Source of the DNA: Propionibacteriaceae bacterium
GTDB lineage: Bacteria; Actinomycetota; Actinomycetes; Propionibacteriales; Propionibacteriaceae
Assembly (NCBI GenBank): GCA_030532575.1
Contig: JAUNKV010000014.1
Location: forward strand, 1 to 60,195
DNA: 60,195 bases
Direction of reading: 5' to 3'
The translations under genes were made by a program, and so were the position numbers. The notes beneath the pieces are model-generated. The model was not told where the DNA came from. It made no database searches and saw nothing but the letters and a program-made list of their open reading frames with translations. Positions 8,493 through 17,600 of this stretch are shown here, piece by piece; within the stretch, counting starts at the first letter, position 1, and the number at the start of each line of letters is the position of its first letter.

Positions 8493-9028
8493 TAGGGCAT
8501 GCACTGCCTGATGCCTCCTCAGGAATGGCTGCTGATCTGGCTGACCATTTAGGACTCTTGATTGCAGCGGCAGGAGTTAGAACCGGCTTCTTGCACTCTG
8601 AATGGAAGGTCAGTGACGAAGGATATTGGTTGATCGAGTGCGCTGCTCGGCTCCCTGGTGACGGCATTCACTCCTTGATTTCATTGGTTTACGATATCAA
8701 CGTGACGCAGGAGTTCCTTGAAATGCTTGCGGACGGCAAGCAGCCGACTCCTTGGGTGCCCCGAGGCGGTGCTGCGGTGCGTTTTCTGCAAGCCCCGCCC
8801 GGTCTGCTCGTTGCTGTGTCGGGGAAGACCCATGTCCAAGAGATGGCAGATGTCGTTGAATGCCATGTTGACCTCCAGCCTGGGGACAGTGTGCCGGTCG
8901 CCGATAGCTCTTATGCCCGTGTTGGTCATGTGGTGGCTACTGGCTCTAATGCCGATGTGGCTGAGGCTATGGCAGAGCGGGCAGCTAGCGAGATCGTGTT
9001 TTCTCTTGTTGAGTCGCCATTGGGTTAA
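8493..9028 (+). pseudogene. ATP-grasp carboxylate-amine ligase, C-terminal fragment
   Basis: About 175 residues of the C-terminal half of an ATP-grasp ligase follow directly on the IS. The frame reads into the IS end without a start; the first internal ATG is at 8525. Recognisable are HALPDASSG, GVRTGFLHSEWKV, and the Mg-binding IECAARLPGD segment typical of L-amino-acid ligase or BL00235-type enzymes, then a small C-terminal domain ending SLVESPLG. The N-terminal ATP-binding half is gone, so the fragment cannot be catalytic. Its base composition is as low as that of the HAD gene. Together they look like the two ends of a small horizontally acquired operon for a peptide-like or phosphorylated small molecule, which is inference. 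Confidence 0.75.
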
Positions 9029-9082
9029 TTGGCTATTCAAGACTCGATTTTCAGTGCTTTCTTCATTTTGCTGATGTGCTAT

Positions 9083-9420
9083 GGGCGTTATTCGTGAGGG
9101 GTAACGGTATAGGGGGTCAGCAAAGTCGAGTGATTGTGGGGTTGGTTAGGAGTTTTGCTGGTTCGGGGTGTGTCGTTGGTGGGGGTGGCGTGGCCTGGGT
9201 GGTGAGCATGGATGGTGTCAAAACAGCCGTCTCACTGGAGGTCACGCCACCGATGTCATCATCTCGTATCCCTGCTCTGGAACGCCAGTCACTGGTGGAG
9301 GTCTTCGCTGATGTCCCTGATCCCGGGGATGTTCGGGGTAGGCGGTACCGTCTGGGGGTGATCCTTGCCCTGGTTGCGGTAGCGGTGCTGGCTGGGTGTC
9401 GGACGTTGCTGGCGGTCTGG
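9083..9420 (+). mobile_element. ISAs1-type element, left end and transposase N-terminus only
   Basis: The fragment begins with GGGCGTTATTCGTG, close to the MITE terminus. Reading from about 9208, the frame gives about 70 residues like the N-terminus of ISAs1/H-repeat transposases: LVEVFADVPDPGDVRGRRYR, then a hydrophobic helix LGVILALVAVAVLAGCRTLLAVWE. It ends at about 9420, where the sequence becomes serC on the other strand, so the DDE domain and right end are deleted. The open frame that runs on to 10284 is antisense serC and is not a gene. Nothing else is seen between 9029 and 9207. Confidence 0.7.
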
Positions 9421-10512
9421 GAGCCGCTCGACCACATGGTCGATGCAGGCGGTCAGCGCCTGGACGTCCGACGGCTCCACCGAGACGTAGCAGCCGATGC
9501 GCAGCTGGTTTCGGCCAAGGGCCCGGTACGGGTCCACGTCCACGATCCCGTTGGCCCGAAGCGTCGCGATGACCCGCGCCGCGTCGATCTCCTCGGCCAG
9601 ATCGACGGTGGCCACGACGGGGGAGCGATGCCCCGGGTCGGCGACGAAGGGGCTCGCCCACGGCCTCGCCTCGGCCCAGGCGTACACGTGATCGCTCGAG
9701 GCCCGACACCGGGCCTCAGCCGCCGCCAGCCCGCCCAGCTCGATCAGCCAGTTGATCTGATCCTCCAGCAGCAGCAGCGTGGCCAGGGCCGGGGTGTTGA
9801 AGGTCTGCTGCCTGCGGGAGTTCTGCGCCGCGACATCGAGGTTGAGCATCTCCGGCACCCACCGGTCGGTCCCCACCAGCCGCGCAGCCCGCTCCAGGGC
9901 GGCCGGGGAGGCCAGCGCGATGAACAGCCCGCCGTCGGAGGAGAAGTTCTTCTGCGGGGCGAAGTAGTAGACATCCGTCTGGTCGATCTCCACATCCATG
10001 CCCCCGGCCGCGGAGGTGCCGTCGATCAGCACCAGGCCCTCGCCGATCCGCTGCACCCCAGCCGCCGCCCCCGTCGAGGTCTCGTTGTGCGCCCAGGCCA
10101 CCACGTCGGCATCGCCCGGCTCGGGCAGCGCGACGGTGCCGGGCGTGGTCTCGGTGACCAGCGGGTCGGCCAGGAAGGGGGCCCGGGCGGCGGAGGTGGC
10201 GAACTTGCGGGTGAACTCCCCGAAGACGGCGTGGGCGGAGCGGCGCTCGATGAGGGAGACCACCGCCATGTCCCAGAACAGTGAGGCCCCGCCGTTGCCG
10301 AGCACCACCTCGTGGCCCTCCGGCAGCCGGTACAGCTCCCGCAGCCCTTCCTGCACTGCCCCCACCAGCTGCTTCACCGGGGCCTGACGGTGTGAGGTGC
10401 CCAGCACGTCGCTGCGCATCGCCAGGTACTCCAGGGCCTCGGGCCGGACCTTCGCAGGGCCGGAGCCGAATCGGCCATCGACGGGCAGCAACTCCTCAGG
10501 GATCACGATCAC
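9289..10512 (-). CDS. serC: Phosphoserine aminotransferase with IS-derived C-terminal tail
   Basis: This class V PLP aminotransferase converts 3-phosphohydroxypyruvate and glutamate to phosphoserine in serine biosynthesis. Its N-terminus, IPEELLPVDGRFGSGPAKVR, and the segment DVYYFAPQKNFSSDGGLF, whose Lys should bind PLP, are those of the actinobacterial SerC type. The start is a GTG at 10512, 68 bp from the divergent nagA. Native homology runs to DHVVERL at about 9420, close to the usual end of the family. The stop was then lost to the ISAs1-type fragment and translation continues about 43 codons (PDRQQRPTPSQ...) to a stop at 9289. The catalytic body is complete, so activity is likely but not certain. 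Confidence 0.88.
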   Translation of the reverse strand: MIVIPEELLPVDGRFGSGPAKVRPEALEYLAMRSDVLGTSHRQAPVKQLVGAVQEGLRELYRLPEGHEVVLGNGGASLFWDMAVVSLIERRSAHAVFGEFTRKFATSAARAPFLADPLVTETTPGTVALPEPGDADVVAWAHNETSTGAAAGVQRIGEGLVLIDGTSAAGGMDVEIDQTDVYYFAPQKNFSSDGGLFIALASPAALERAARLVGTDRWVPEMLNLDVAAQNSRRQQTFNTPALATLLLLEDQINWLIELGGLAAAEARCRASSDHVYAWAEARPWASPFVADPGHRSPVVATVDLAEEIDAARVIATLRANGIVDVDPYRALGRNQLRIGCYVSVEPSDVQALTACIDHVVERLPDRQQRPTPSQHRYRNQGKDHPQTVPPTPNIPGIRDISEDLHQ

Positions 10513-10580
10513 GTGAGCATTCTTCCATCCCGGGTGCCGTCGGCTCGCCCACGTCCGAACCCTGGTGGTTGGATGTCCCC

Positions 10581-11699
10581 ATGACGACAGTGCAGGTGGG
10601 GCGGGCGGTGACACCGTCCGGGATCGTGGACGGCGCCGTGATCGAGATGGAGGGCGGCCGCATCGCCGCCATCACTGAGGGCGGCAGGGAGCAGGCGGGC
10701 TGGGCGGTGCCCGGCTTCGTCGACACCCACTGCCACGGGGCCGTCGGGGTGAGCTTCGGCGATCCTGACCCGGCGGCCAACCTCCGCGCCGTCGAGTACC
10801 ACCGCAGCCAGGGCACCACCACGCTGTTCGCCTCCACCGTCACCGAGCCCGTCGAGAAGCTTCAGGCCCAGTGCCGGGTGCTGCGCCAGCTGGTCGAGGC
10901 CGGGGAGCTCGACGGCATCCACCTGGAGGGGCCCTTCCTGTCCGAGGCCCGCAAGGGGGCCCACGACGCGGCGCTGCTGCGCGACCCGGAGCCGGAGCTG
11001 GTGGAGCGCCTCATCGAAGCCGGTGGGCCTGCCCTGAAGATGATCACCCTCGCGGTTGAGCGTGACCACGGCGAGGCCGCGACCCGTCGCTTCACCGAGG
11101 TCGGGGTCAAGGTGGCCTTCGGGCACTCCGATGCCGACGAGGAACTGACGGCCCGCTCCATCGACTGGGGGGCCTGCGTGGCCACCCACCTGTTCTCCGC
11201 GATGCGCTCCATCCACCACCGGGAACCCGGCCCGGTGCCGGTGCTGCTGGCCGACGAGCGGGTGATGAGCGAGCTCATCTGCGACGGCATCCACCACCGC
11301 CCCGTCATCGCGCGGATGGCCATCGACGCCGCCACCCCGGAGCGGATTTGCCTGGTCACCGACGCGATGAGCGCCACCGGGCAGGGCAATGGCCGCTACC
11401 TGCTGGGCGAGCTGGAGGTGGAGGTCCATGACGGCACCGCCCGCCTGGTCACCGCCGACGGCACCCCCGGCGCGATCGCCGGGTCCACCCTCACGATGGC
11501 CAAGGCCTTCGAGTTCGTCGTCGGCCAGGTCGGCTGCTCCATCGAACAGGCCGCCCTCATGGCCGCCACCACCCCCGCCCGCTGGCACGGCCTGACCGAG
11601 GTGGGGACCCTGGAGGTCGGGAAGATGGCCGACGTGTGCGTCGTCGACGACTCCGGGCGGCTGCAGCAGGTGTGGCGTCGAGGGGTCCGCGTCGCGTGA
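10581..11699 (+). CDS. nagA: N-acetylglucosamine-6-phosphate deacetylase
   Basis: This 372-aa metal-dependent amidohydrolase deacetylates GlcNAc-6-P to glucosamine-6-P in amino-sugar and cell-wall recycling. Visible are the strand-1 motif FVDTHCHG (His50, His52), LDGIHLEGPFLS with the metal-binding Glu, the FGHSDA and THLFSAM metal/substrate loops, ICDGIHH, and the catalytic LVTDAMSATG. The C-terminal GKMADVCVVDDSG closes the beta domain. The ATG at 10581 gives a family-like start; the open frame extends upstream only by chance. It is divergent from serC and followed 88 bp later by the DtxR-type gene. No nagB is nearby. Confidence 0.95.
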   Translation: MTTVQVGRAVTPSGIVDGAVIEMEGGRIAAITEGGREQAGWAVPGFVDTHCHGAVGVSFGDPDPAANLRAVEYHRSQGTTTLFASTVTEPVEKLQAQCRVLRQLVEAGELDGIHLEGPFLSEARKGAHDAALLRDPEPELVERLIEAGGPALKMITLAVERDHGEAATRRFTEVGVKVAFGHSDADEELTARSIDWGACVATHLFSAMRSIHHREPGPVPVLLADERVMSELICDGIHHRPVIARMAIDAATPERICLVTDAMSATGQGNGRYLLGELEVEVHDGTARLVTADGTPGAIAGSTLTMAKAFEFVVGQVGCSIEQAALMAATTPARWHGLTEVGTLEVGKMADVCVVDDSGRLQQVWRRGVRVA

Positions 11700-11787
11700 T
11701 GGGACTCGACATGTCACGACGAGCTGTCGCCGAAACGCCCCCGAAAACGGGTGCGCCCACTACGATTGGCCCGGAGGAGGAACCCGC

Positions 11788-12483
11788 ATGAGCGAGCTGA
11801 TCGACACCACGGAGATGTATCTGAGGACCATCCACGAGTTGATCGAGGAGGGAGTTCCGCCGCTGCGCGCCCGGATCGCCGAGAGGCTGCACCAGTCCGG
11901 CCCCACCGTCTCCCAGACCGTGGCCAGGATGGAACGCGACGGCCTGCTCACGGTCTCGCCCGACCGGATCATCAAGCTGACCCCCACCGGGGAGAAGCTG
12001 GCTCGCGACGTGATGCGCAAGCACCGCCTGGCCGAGTGCCTGCTCACCGAGGTGATCGGACTGGAGTGGGACAAGGTCCACCAGGAGGCCTGCCGCTGGG
12101 AGCACGTGATCTCCGAGGACGTGGAGCAGCGGTTGGTGAGGATTCTCGGCGAGCCCACCTCCTCGCCCTACGGCAACCCGATCCCCGGGCTGACCGATCT
12201 CGGGGCGTCGCGGGAGGGCGAGTCGTTCCGTGACGGCGTGGTGCCGCTGTCCCAGGTGGTGCCGAACCGGGGCGAGGTGCAGGCCACCCTGAAACGGATG
12301 AGTGAAAACCTCCAGGCCGATGAGGAGACGCTGTCGGCCATCGCGGCGCTCGGGCTTCGGCCCGGGATGGAGTTCACGGTACGGCGGGTCGGGGTGGACT
12401 TGCGGTTCATCGTCGGCAAGGAGGCCGTCACCCTCGACGAAGCAGTGGCCGAGCTGCTGTTCGTCACGACCCCGGACGAGTGA
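11788..12483 (+). CDS. ideR: DtxR/IdeR-type metal-dependent repressor
   Basis: This 231-aa dimeric regulator binds DNA when loaded with Fe(II) or Mn(II). It has an N-terminal winged helix (1-73, recognition helix SGPTVSQTVARMERDGL), a dimerisation/metal domain (74-140) and a C-terminal SH3-like FeoA domain. The metal ligands fall at exactly the DtxR positions: Met10, Cys102, Glu105 and His106 for the primary site, and His79, Glu83 and His98 for the ancillary site. That numbering match favours an iron-type DtxR/IdeR over the manganese-type MntR. A strong GGAGGAGG site precedes the ATG. No siderophore or uptake genes are adjacent, so it is probably a global regulator. The symbol is by homology; the metal has not been shown. 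Confidence 0.92.
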   Translation: MSELIDTTEMYLRTIHELIEEGVPPLRARIAERLHQSGPTVSQTVARMERDGLLTVSPDRIIKLTPTGEKLARDVMRKHRLAECLLTEVIGLEWDKVHQEACRWEHVISEDVEQRLVRILGEPTSSPYGNPIPGLTDLGASREGESFRDGVVPLSQVVPNRGEVQATLKRMSENLQADEETLSAIAALGLRPGMEFTVRRVGVDLRFIVGKEAVTLDEAVAELLFVTTPDE

Positions 12484-12580
12484 TTCTCCCCCGGCTCGGC
12501 CAGCGCAGGGGAAGCGGGGAACAAAGGGGCCCTCGGGGACGTTGATTCCAGTGACAACCCTGATAGCAGAAGGAGCAACC

Positions 12581-12937
12581 GTGTCCACCACTGATCTCAC
12601 CAAGGACACCTTCGCCTCGACCGTCGAGGGCAACGACGTCGTCCTCGTGGATTTCTGGGCCGCCTGGTGTGGCCCCTGCCGTCGTTTCGCCCCCATCTTC
12701 GAGGAGGCCGCTGGCAGGCACGAGGACGTGGTCTTCGCGAAGGTGGACACCGAGGCTGAGCAGGATCTGGCCTATGCGCTCGAGATCCAGTCCATCCCCA
12801 CCCTGATGGCCTTCCGCTCCGGAGTGCTGGTCTTCCGCCAGGCCGGGCTGCTCAACGGCTCGCAGCTGGACGATCTCGTGGCCCAGGTGAAGGCGCTCGA
12901 CCCGGAGCAGGTGAAGGCAGCCGCCGAGAAGCCCTGA
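12581..12937 (+). CDS. trxA: Thioredoxin
   Basis: This 118-aa protein is a single thioredoxin fold with the active site WCGPC (Cys30, Cys33) after the strand VVLVDFWAAW, and the cis-Pro in SIPTL. It reduces protein disulfides in the cytoplasm; there is no signal peptide. The GTG at 12581 follows AGGAG by 5 bp and gives MSTTDLTKDTF; the open frame further upstream is out of context. It lies 97 bp after the DtxR-type gene and 92 bp before the NifJ cluster, so it is probably transcribed alone. The Gly of WCGPC is followed by PCRRFAP, normal for actinobacterial thioredoxins. Confidence 0.94.
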   Translation: MSTTDLTKDTFASTVEGNDVVLVDFWAAWCGPCRRFAPIFEEAAGRHEDVVFAKVDTEAEQDLAYALEIQSIPTLMAFRSGVLVFRQAGLLNGSQLDDLVAQVKALDPEQVKAAAEKP

Positions 12938-13029
12938 TTTGACCATGGTCGTGTAGCGCATTTGCGGGGCATGGCGGCGGGGATCGTCCTACGATGGGCC
13001 GTAGTGGCCGCATCCATGGAAGGAACGCC

Positions 13030-14661
13030 ATGCTCGATCGCAACGACGTGACGGGTCTGCCCGACCTGAGGACGACGACGGGCCGGGTGGCCCCTGTGCG
13101 CTCCCGCAAACCCATCTACCTGGACATGCTCCCGCCGTGCAACGCCGGGTGCCCGGCGGGGGAGAACATCCAGGAGTGGCTACGGCTCGTCAAGGCGGGG
13201 CAGCAGGAGGCGGCCTGGCGGCAGCTGACGGCCGACAACCCCTTCCCCGCCATCCACGGCCGGGTCTGCTACCACCCCTGCGAGACCGCCTGCAACCGCA
13301 AGGACCTGGATGCGGCGGTCTCGATCCACTCCGTCGAGCGTCACCTCGGTGACCTGGCCCTGGAACAGGGCTGGTCCTTCGAGGCCCCGGCCCACAGCTC
13401 CGGGCGGCGGGTGCTCGTCGTCGGGGCCGGGCCGTCGGGGCTGTCGGCGGCCTACCACCTGAGAAGGCTCGGCCACGAGGTGGAGATCCACGACTCCGCC
13501 GAGCTGCCGGGCGGGATGATGCGTTACGGCATCCCCGAGTACCGCCTGCCCCGTGACGTCCTCGACGGCGAGGTCCAGCGTTTGATCGACCTGGGGGTCG
13601 TGATCCGAAACGGCGTCACCGTCACCGATCTGCTGGCCACCCAGGCCGAGGGCAATTTCGACGCGGTCTTCGTGGCCGTCGGCGCCCACCTGTCCAAGCG
13701 GGTGGACATCCCCTCGGCGGATGCCTCCAGGATGGTGGACGCGGTCTCCTTCCTGCGTGACGTGGCCCAGGGGGAGCGCCCCGTGATCGGGCGTCGCGTG
13801 GCCATCTACGGCGGCGGCAACACCGCGATGGACGCGGCCCGGGTGGCCAGGCGGCTCGGGGCCGAGGAATCCGTCATCGTCTACCGCCGCACGCTCGCAC
13901 AGATGCCCGCCCACGAGGAGGAACGCGAGGGGGCCGAGCGCGAGGGGGTCAGGATGAACTGGCTGCGCACCATCACCGAGATGGGTGCGGAGGACCTCAC
14001 CGTCGAGATCATGGAGCTCGACGAGAACGGCAAGGCACGCGGCACCGGGAGGTTCGAGAAGCTGGCCGCCGACACCGTGATCCTGGCGGTGGGGCAGGAG
14101 GCGGACACCGCTTTCCTGCGGGGCATCCCCGGCATGACCTTCGACGGTGACGTCGTGCGGGTCGATCCCGTCACCCTCATGACGGATGTGGCCGGCATCT
14201 TCGCCGGAGGCGACATGGTGCCCTCCGAGCGGACCGTCACCGTCGGGGTGGGGCACGGCAAGAAGGCGGCCCGCTGCATCGACAAGTGGCTGAACCAGGA
14301 CCGCAGCCCCCGCCCGGCCAAGCACCCCATCGTTCACCTCGACGACATGAACCTGTGGTACTTCGGTGGCCACGCACGCCGTCAGCAGCAGGAGCAGGCT
14401 CCTCAGGAACGCATCAGCGACTTCGGGGAGATCGTGGCGGGGCTCAGCCCTGAGGAGGCCACCTTCGAGGCCAGACGGTGCCTGTCGTGCGGGAACTGTT
14501 TCGAGTGCGACGGCTGCCTGGGGGCCTGCCCGGAGGACGCCGTCATCAAGCTCGGCCCCGGCAACCGCTACCGCTTCGACTACGAGCGCTGCACCGGCTG
14601 CGCCACCTGCTTCGAGCAGTGCCCCGTGCACGCCATCGAGATGATCCAGGAGAACCACTGA
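13030..14661 (+). CDS. GltD-like NAD(P)H flavoprotein with C-terminal 2[4Fe-4S] ferredoxin domain
   Basis: This 543-aa electron-transfer subunit is related to the glutamate synthase small subunit and to PreT of dihydropyrimidine dehydrogenase. The N-terminal cluster-binding domain has CNAGCPAGENIQEW and CYHPCETACNR. Two Rossmann folds follow: FAD-binding VLVVGAGPSGLSAAYHL and NAD(P)-binding VAIYGGGNTAMDAARVARRLG, with the closing FAD motif GIFAGGDMV. The C-terminal 60 residues hold two 4Fe-4S motifs, CLSCGNCFECDGCLGACPEDA and CTGCATCFEQCPVHA. The ATG at 13030 is preceded by AAGGAA. Its TGA overlaps the nifJ ATG by one base (TGATG), so it is made with PFOR. It probably passes electrons between NAD(P)H and the PFOR iron-sulfur chain. 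There is no large GltB subunit here, so it is not glutamate synthase. Confidence 0.9.
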   Translation: MLDRNDVTGLPDLRTTTGRVAPVRSRKPIYLDMLPPCNAGCPAGENIQEWLRLVKAGQQEAAWRQLTADNPFPAIHGRVCYHPCETACNRKDLDAAVSIHSVERHLGDLALEQGWSFEAPAHSSGRRVLVVGAGPSGLSAAYHLRRLGHEVEIHDSAELPGGMMRYGIPEYRLPRDVLDGEVQRLIDLGVVIRNGVTVTDLLATQAEGNFDAVFVAVGAHLSKRVDIPSADASRMVDAVSFLRDVAQGERPVIGRRVAIYGGGNTAMDAARVARRLGAEESVIVYRRTLAQMPAHEEEREGAEREGVRMNWLRTITEMGAEDLTVEIMELDENGKARGTGRFEKLAADTVILAVGQEADTAFLRGIPGMTFDGDVVRVDPVTLMTDVAGIFAGGDMVPSERTVTVGVGHGKKAARCIDKWLNQDRSPRPAKHPIVHLDDMNLWYFGGHARRQQQEQAPQERISDFGEIVAGLSPEEATFEARRCLSCGNCFECDGCLGACPEDAVIKLGPGNRYRFDYERCTGCATCFEQCPVHAIEMIQENH

Positions 14662-17600
14662 TGAGCCAGCGCACCATCATCGACGGCAATGAGGCCGCGG
14701 CGGATGTCGCCTACCGGCTGAGCGAACTGTGCTCGATCTATCCGATCACCCCCAGCTCCACGATGGCGGAGCTGGCCGACGAGTGGTCCTCGCACCGGCG
14801 TCGCAACATCTTCGGCACCGTCCCGACCGTCATCGAGATGCAGTCCGAGGGCGGGGCGGCAGGGGCGATGCACGGTGCCCTGCAGGGCGGTGCCCTGTCC
14901 ACCACCTTCACGGCCTCGCAGGGGTTGTTGCTGATGATCCCGAACATGTACCGGATCGCCGGGGAGCTGACCTCGACGGTGTTCCACGTGGCCGCGCGGT
15001 CGCTGGCCACCCAGGGCCTGTCGATCTTCGGCGACCACCAGGACGTGATGGCGGTGCGGCAGACCGGGTGCTGCCTCATCAGTTCGGCGTCGGTGCAGGA
15101 GGCCCACGACATCGCGGCGATCTCGCACCTGGCGACGCTGCGGACCCGGCTGCCCTTCGTGCACTTCTTCGACGGTTTCCGCACCAGTCACGAGCTGAAC
15201 ACCCTGACCATGCTCACCGACGACCAGCTGCGTCAGCTGGTGCCCGCCAGCCTGGTGCGGGAGCATCGCGCCCGGGCGTTGTCCCCGGCCAATCCGTTCA
15301 TCCGGGGCACGGCGCAGAACCCGGACACCTATTTCCAGTCCCGCGAGACCGTCAACCCGTTCTACGACGCGGTGCCCAGGGTGCTGGCCGAGGTGATGGA
15401 GCGCTTCGCGGAGATCTCCGGCAGGCAGTACCGGCTGGTGGAGTACCACGGCGACCCGCAGGCCGAGCGGGTGGTGGTCATCATGGGCTCCGGCATCGAG
15501 ACGGTGACCCCGGTGGTGGAGCATCTCCAGGCTGCGGGGGATAAGGTGGGGGCGCTGTTCGTGCGGCTCTACCGGCCGTTCCCGAAACAGGCGCTGCTGG
15601 CGGCCCTGCCGCAGACCGCGCGTCGGGTCGCGGTGCTGGACCGCACGAAGGAGCCGGGGGCCGGGGGCGAGCCGCTGTTCCTGGATGTCTCCTCGGCGAT
15701 TGCGGAGGCCGTCGCGGCGGGGCAGCGGGAGCGGATGCCGGTGGTGATCGGTGGGCGCTACGGGCTGTCCAGCAAGGAGTTCACCCCGGCGATGGCCAAG
15801 GCCGTGTTCGACGAGCTGGCGGTCTTGGAGCCCAGGCCGCGTTTCACCGTCGGCATCAACGACGACGTGACCCACCTGTCGCTGCCGGTCGATGCCTCCT
15901 TCCAGCTGCAGGACGAGCAGACCCACAAGGCGGTGTTCTACGGGCTGGGTTCCGACGGCACCGTCGGGGCGAACAAGAACACCATCAAGATCATCGGCTC
16001 CGACCCGGGCACCTACGCGCAGGGCTATTTCGTCTACGACTCGAAGAAGTCGGGGTCGCGCACCGTCAGCCACCTGAGGTTCGGGCCGAATCCGATCAAG
16101 GCCCCGTACCTGGTGACCAGCTCCAACTTCATCGGCTGCCACCACTGGTCGATCCTGGAGCGAGTGGATGTGCTGGAGTTCGCCCAGCCCGGGACCACGC
16201 TGCTCATCAACGCGCCGTACCCGGCCGATCAGGTGTGGGATCAGTTGCCGCGCTCCATGCAGCAGCGGATCGTGGAGCTCGGTATCGACCTGTACGTCAT
16301 CGACGCGACCGCCGTCGCCAGGGCCGCAGGGCTCGGGTCGCGGACGAACACCATCCTGCAGACCTGCTTCTTCGCGATCTCGGGGGTGCTGCCTCGCCAG
16401 CTTGCCATCGAGAAGGTGAAGGAGGCCATCACCAAGACCTATGCCCGCAAGTCGATGGCGATCGTGAAGAAGAACCACGACGCGGTGGATGCCTCGCTGG
16501 CCCATCTGCACCAGGTGGCGGTGCCGGATCAGGCGACGGGGGAGCGGGAGCTGATCCCGCCGGTGCCTGCCGATGCTCCCGCCTTCGTCCGGGAGGTCAC
16601 GGCCACGATGTTGGCGGGGCGGGGCGACGACCTGCCGGTCTCGGCGCTGCCGGTGGACGGCTCCTACCCGTCGGGCACCACCCGGTTCGAGAAGCGCAAC
16701 ATCTCCGAGATCGTCGCGGTGTGGGACAACGAGGCGTGCATCCAGTGCGGCAACTGCTCCTTCGTCTGCCCGCACGCTGTGCTACGGGCGAAGTACTATC
16801 CGAGCGAGCTGGCCGACGGCGCGCCGGAGGGTTTCCTGACCCAGCCCATCGACGCGGCGGGTCTGCCGGACACCTCCTACACGCTGCAGGTCTACACGGA
16901 GGACTGCACCGGGTGTGGGCTGTGCGTGGAGGCGTGCCCGGTCAAGCCCATCGGGCAGCCGAATCGTCGTGCCATCAACCTGGAGCCGGTGCTGGAGCGG
17001 TCCAGGCAGAAGGAAGCGGTGGCCTTCTTCGAGACGATCCCGTTCAACGACCGTCGGGACGTGGACTTCGGGACGGTGCGCGGCACGCAGTTCCTGGAGC
17101 CGCTGTTCGAGTTCTCCGGGGCCTGTTCCGGCTGTGGTGAGACCCCGTACCTGAAGCTGCTGACCCAGCTGTTCGGGGATCGCGCCACCGTCGCGAATGC
17201 CACGGGCTGCTCGTCGATCTACGGCGGGAACCTGCCCACCACGCCGTGGGCGAGGAACGCCTCGGGGCGGGGTCCGGCGTGGTCGAACTCGCTGTTCGAG
17301 GACAACGCCGAGTTCGGGCTGGGGCTGCGGCTGGCCGCTGACCTGCACCGGGACATGGCCCGCGCGCTGTTGGAGGAGCTGCGCGCCGAGATCGCCGACG
17401 ACGAGCTGGTGGATGCGCTGCTCGCGGCGAAGCAGCGCATGGAGTCAGGGCTGGCCCGGCAGGCGATGCGGCTGCAGCGGTTGAAGGAGCGGCTGGATCA
17501 GCTGAGCGGCCCGAAGGTCGAGGACCTGAAGAGTGTGTGCGACCACCTGCTGCGTCGCTCGGTGTGGATCGTCGGCGGTGACGGCTGGGCCTACGACATC

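Noticed and set aside
7342-9028. Simple IS insertion into a single gene
   Set aside because: Joining the flanks without the IS gives an early stop, and the two sides belong to different families.
9076-10284. 402-codon plus-strand frame
   Set aside because: A composite: the first part is the ISAs1-type fragment, the rest is antisense serC.
13030-14661. Glutamate synthase small subunit
   Set aside because: No large GltB subunit is present, an additional 2[4Fe-4S] domain is, and the gene is coupled to nifJ.
14580-16775. 731-codon open frame antisense to nifJ
   Set aside because: A GC-bias shadow of a strong gene; Arg/Gly/His-rich and without domains. The same holds for frames antisense to the GltD-like gene, the helical-repeat genes and the MMPL-Pip genes.
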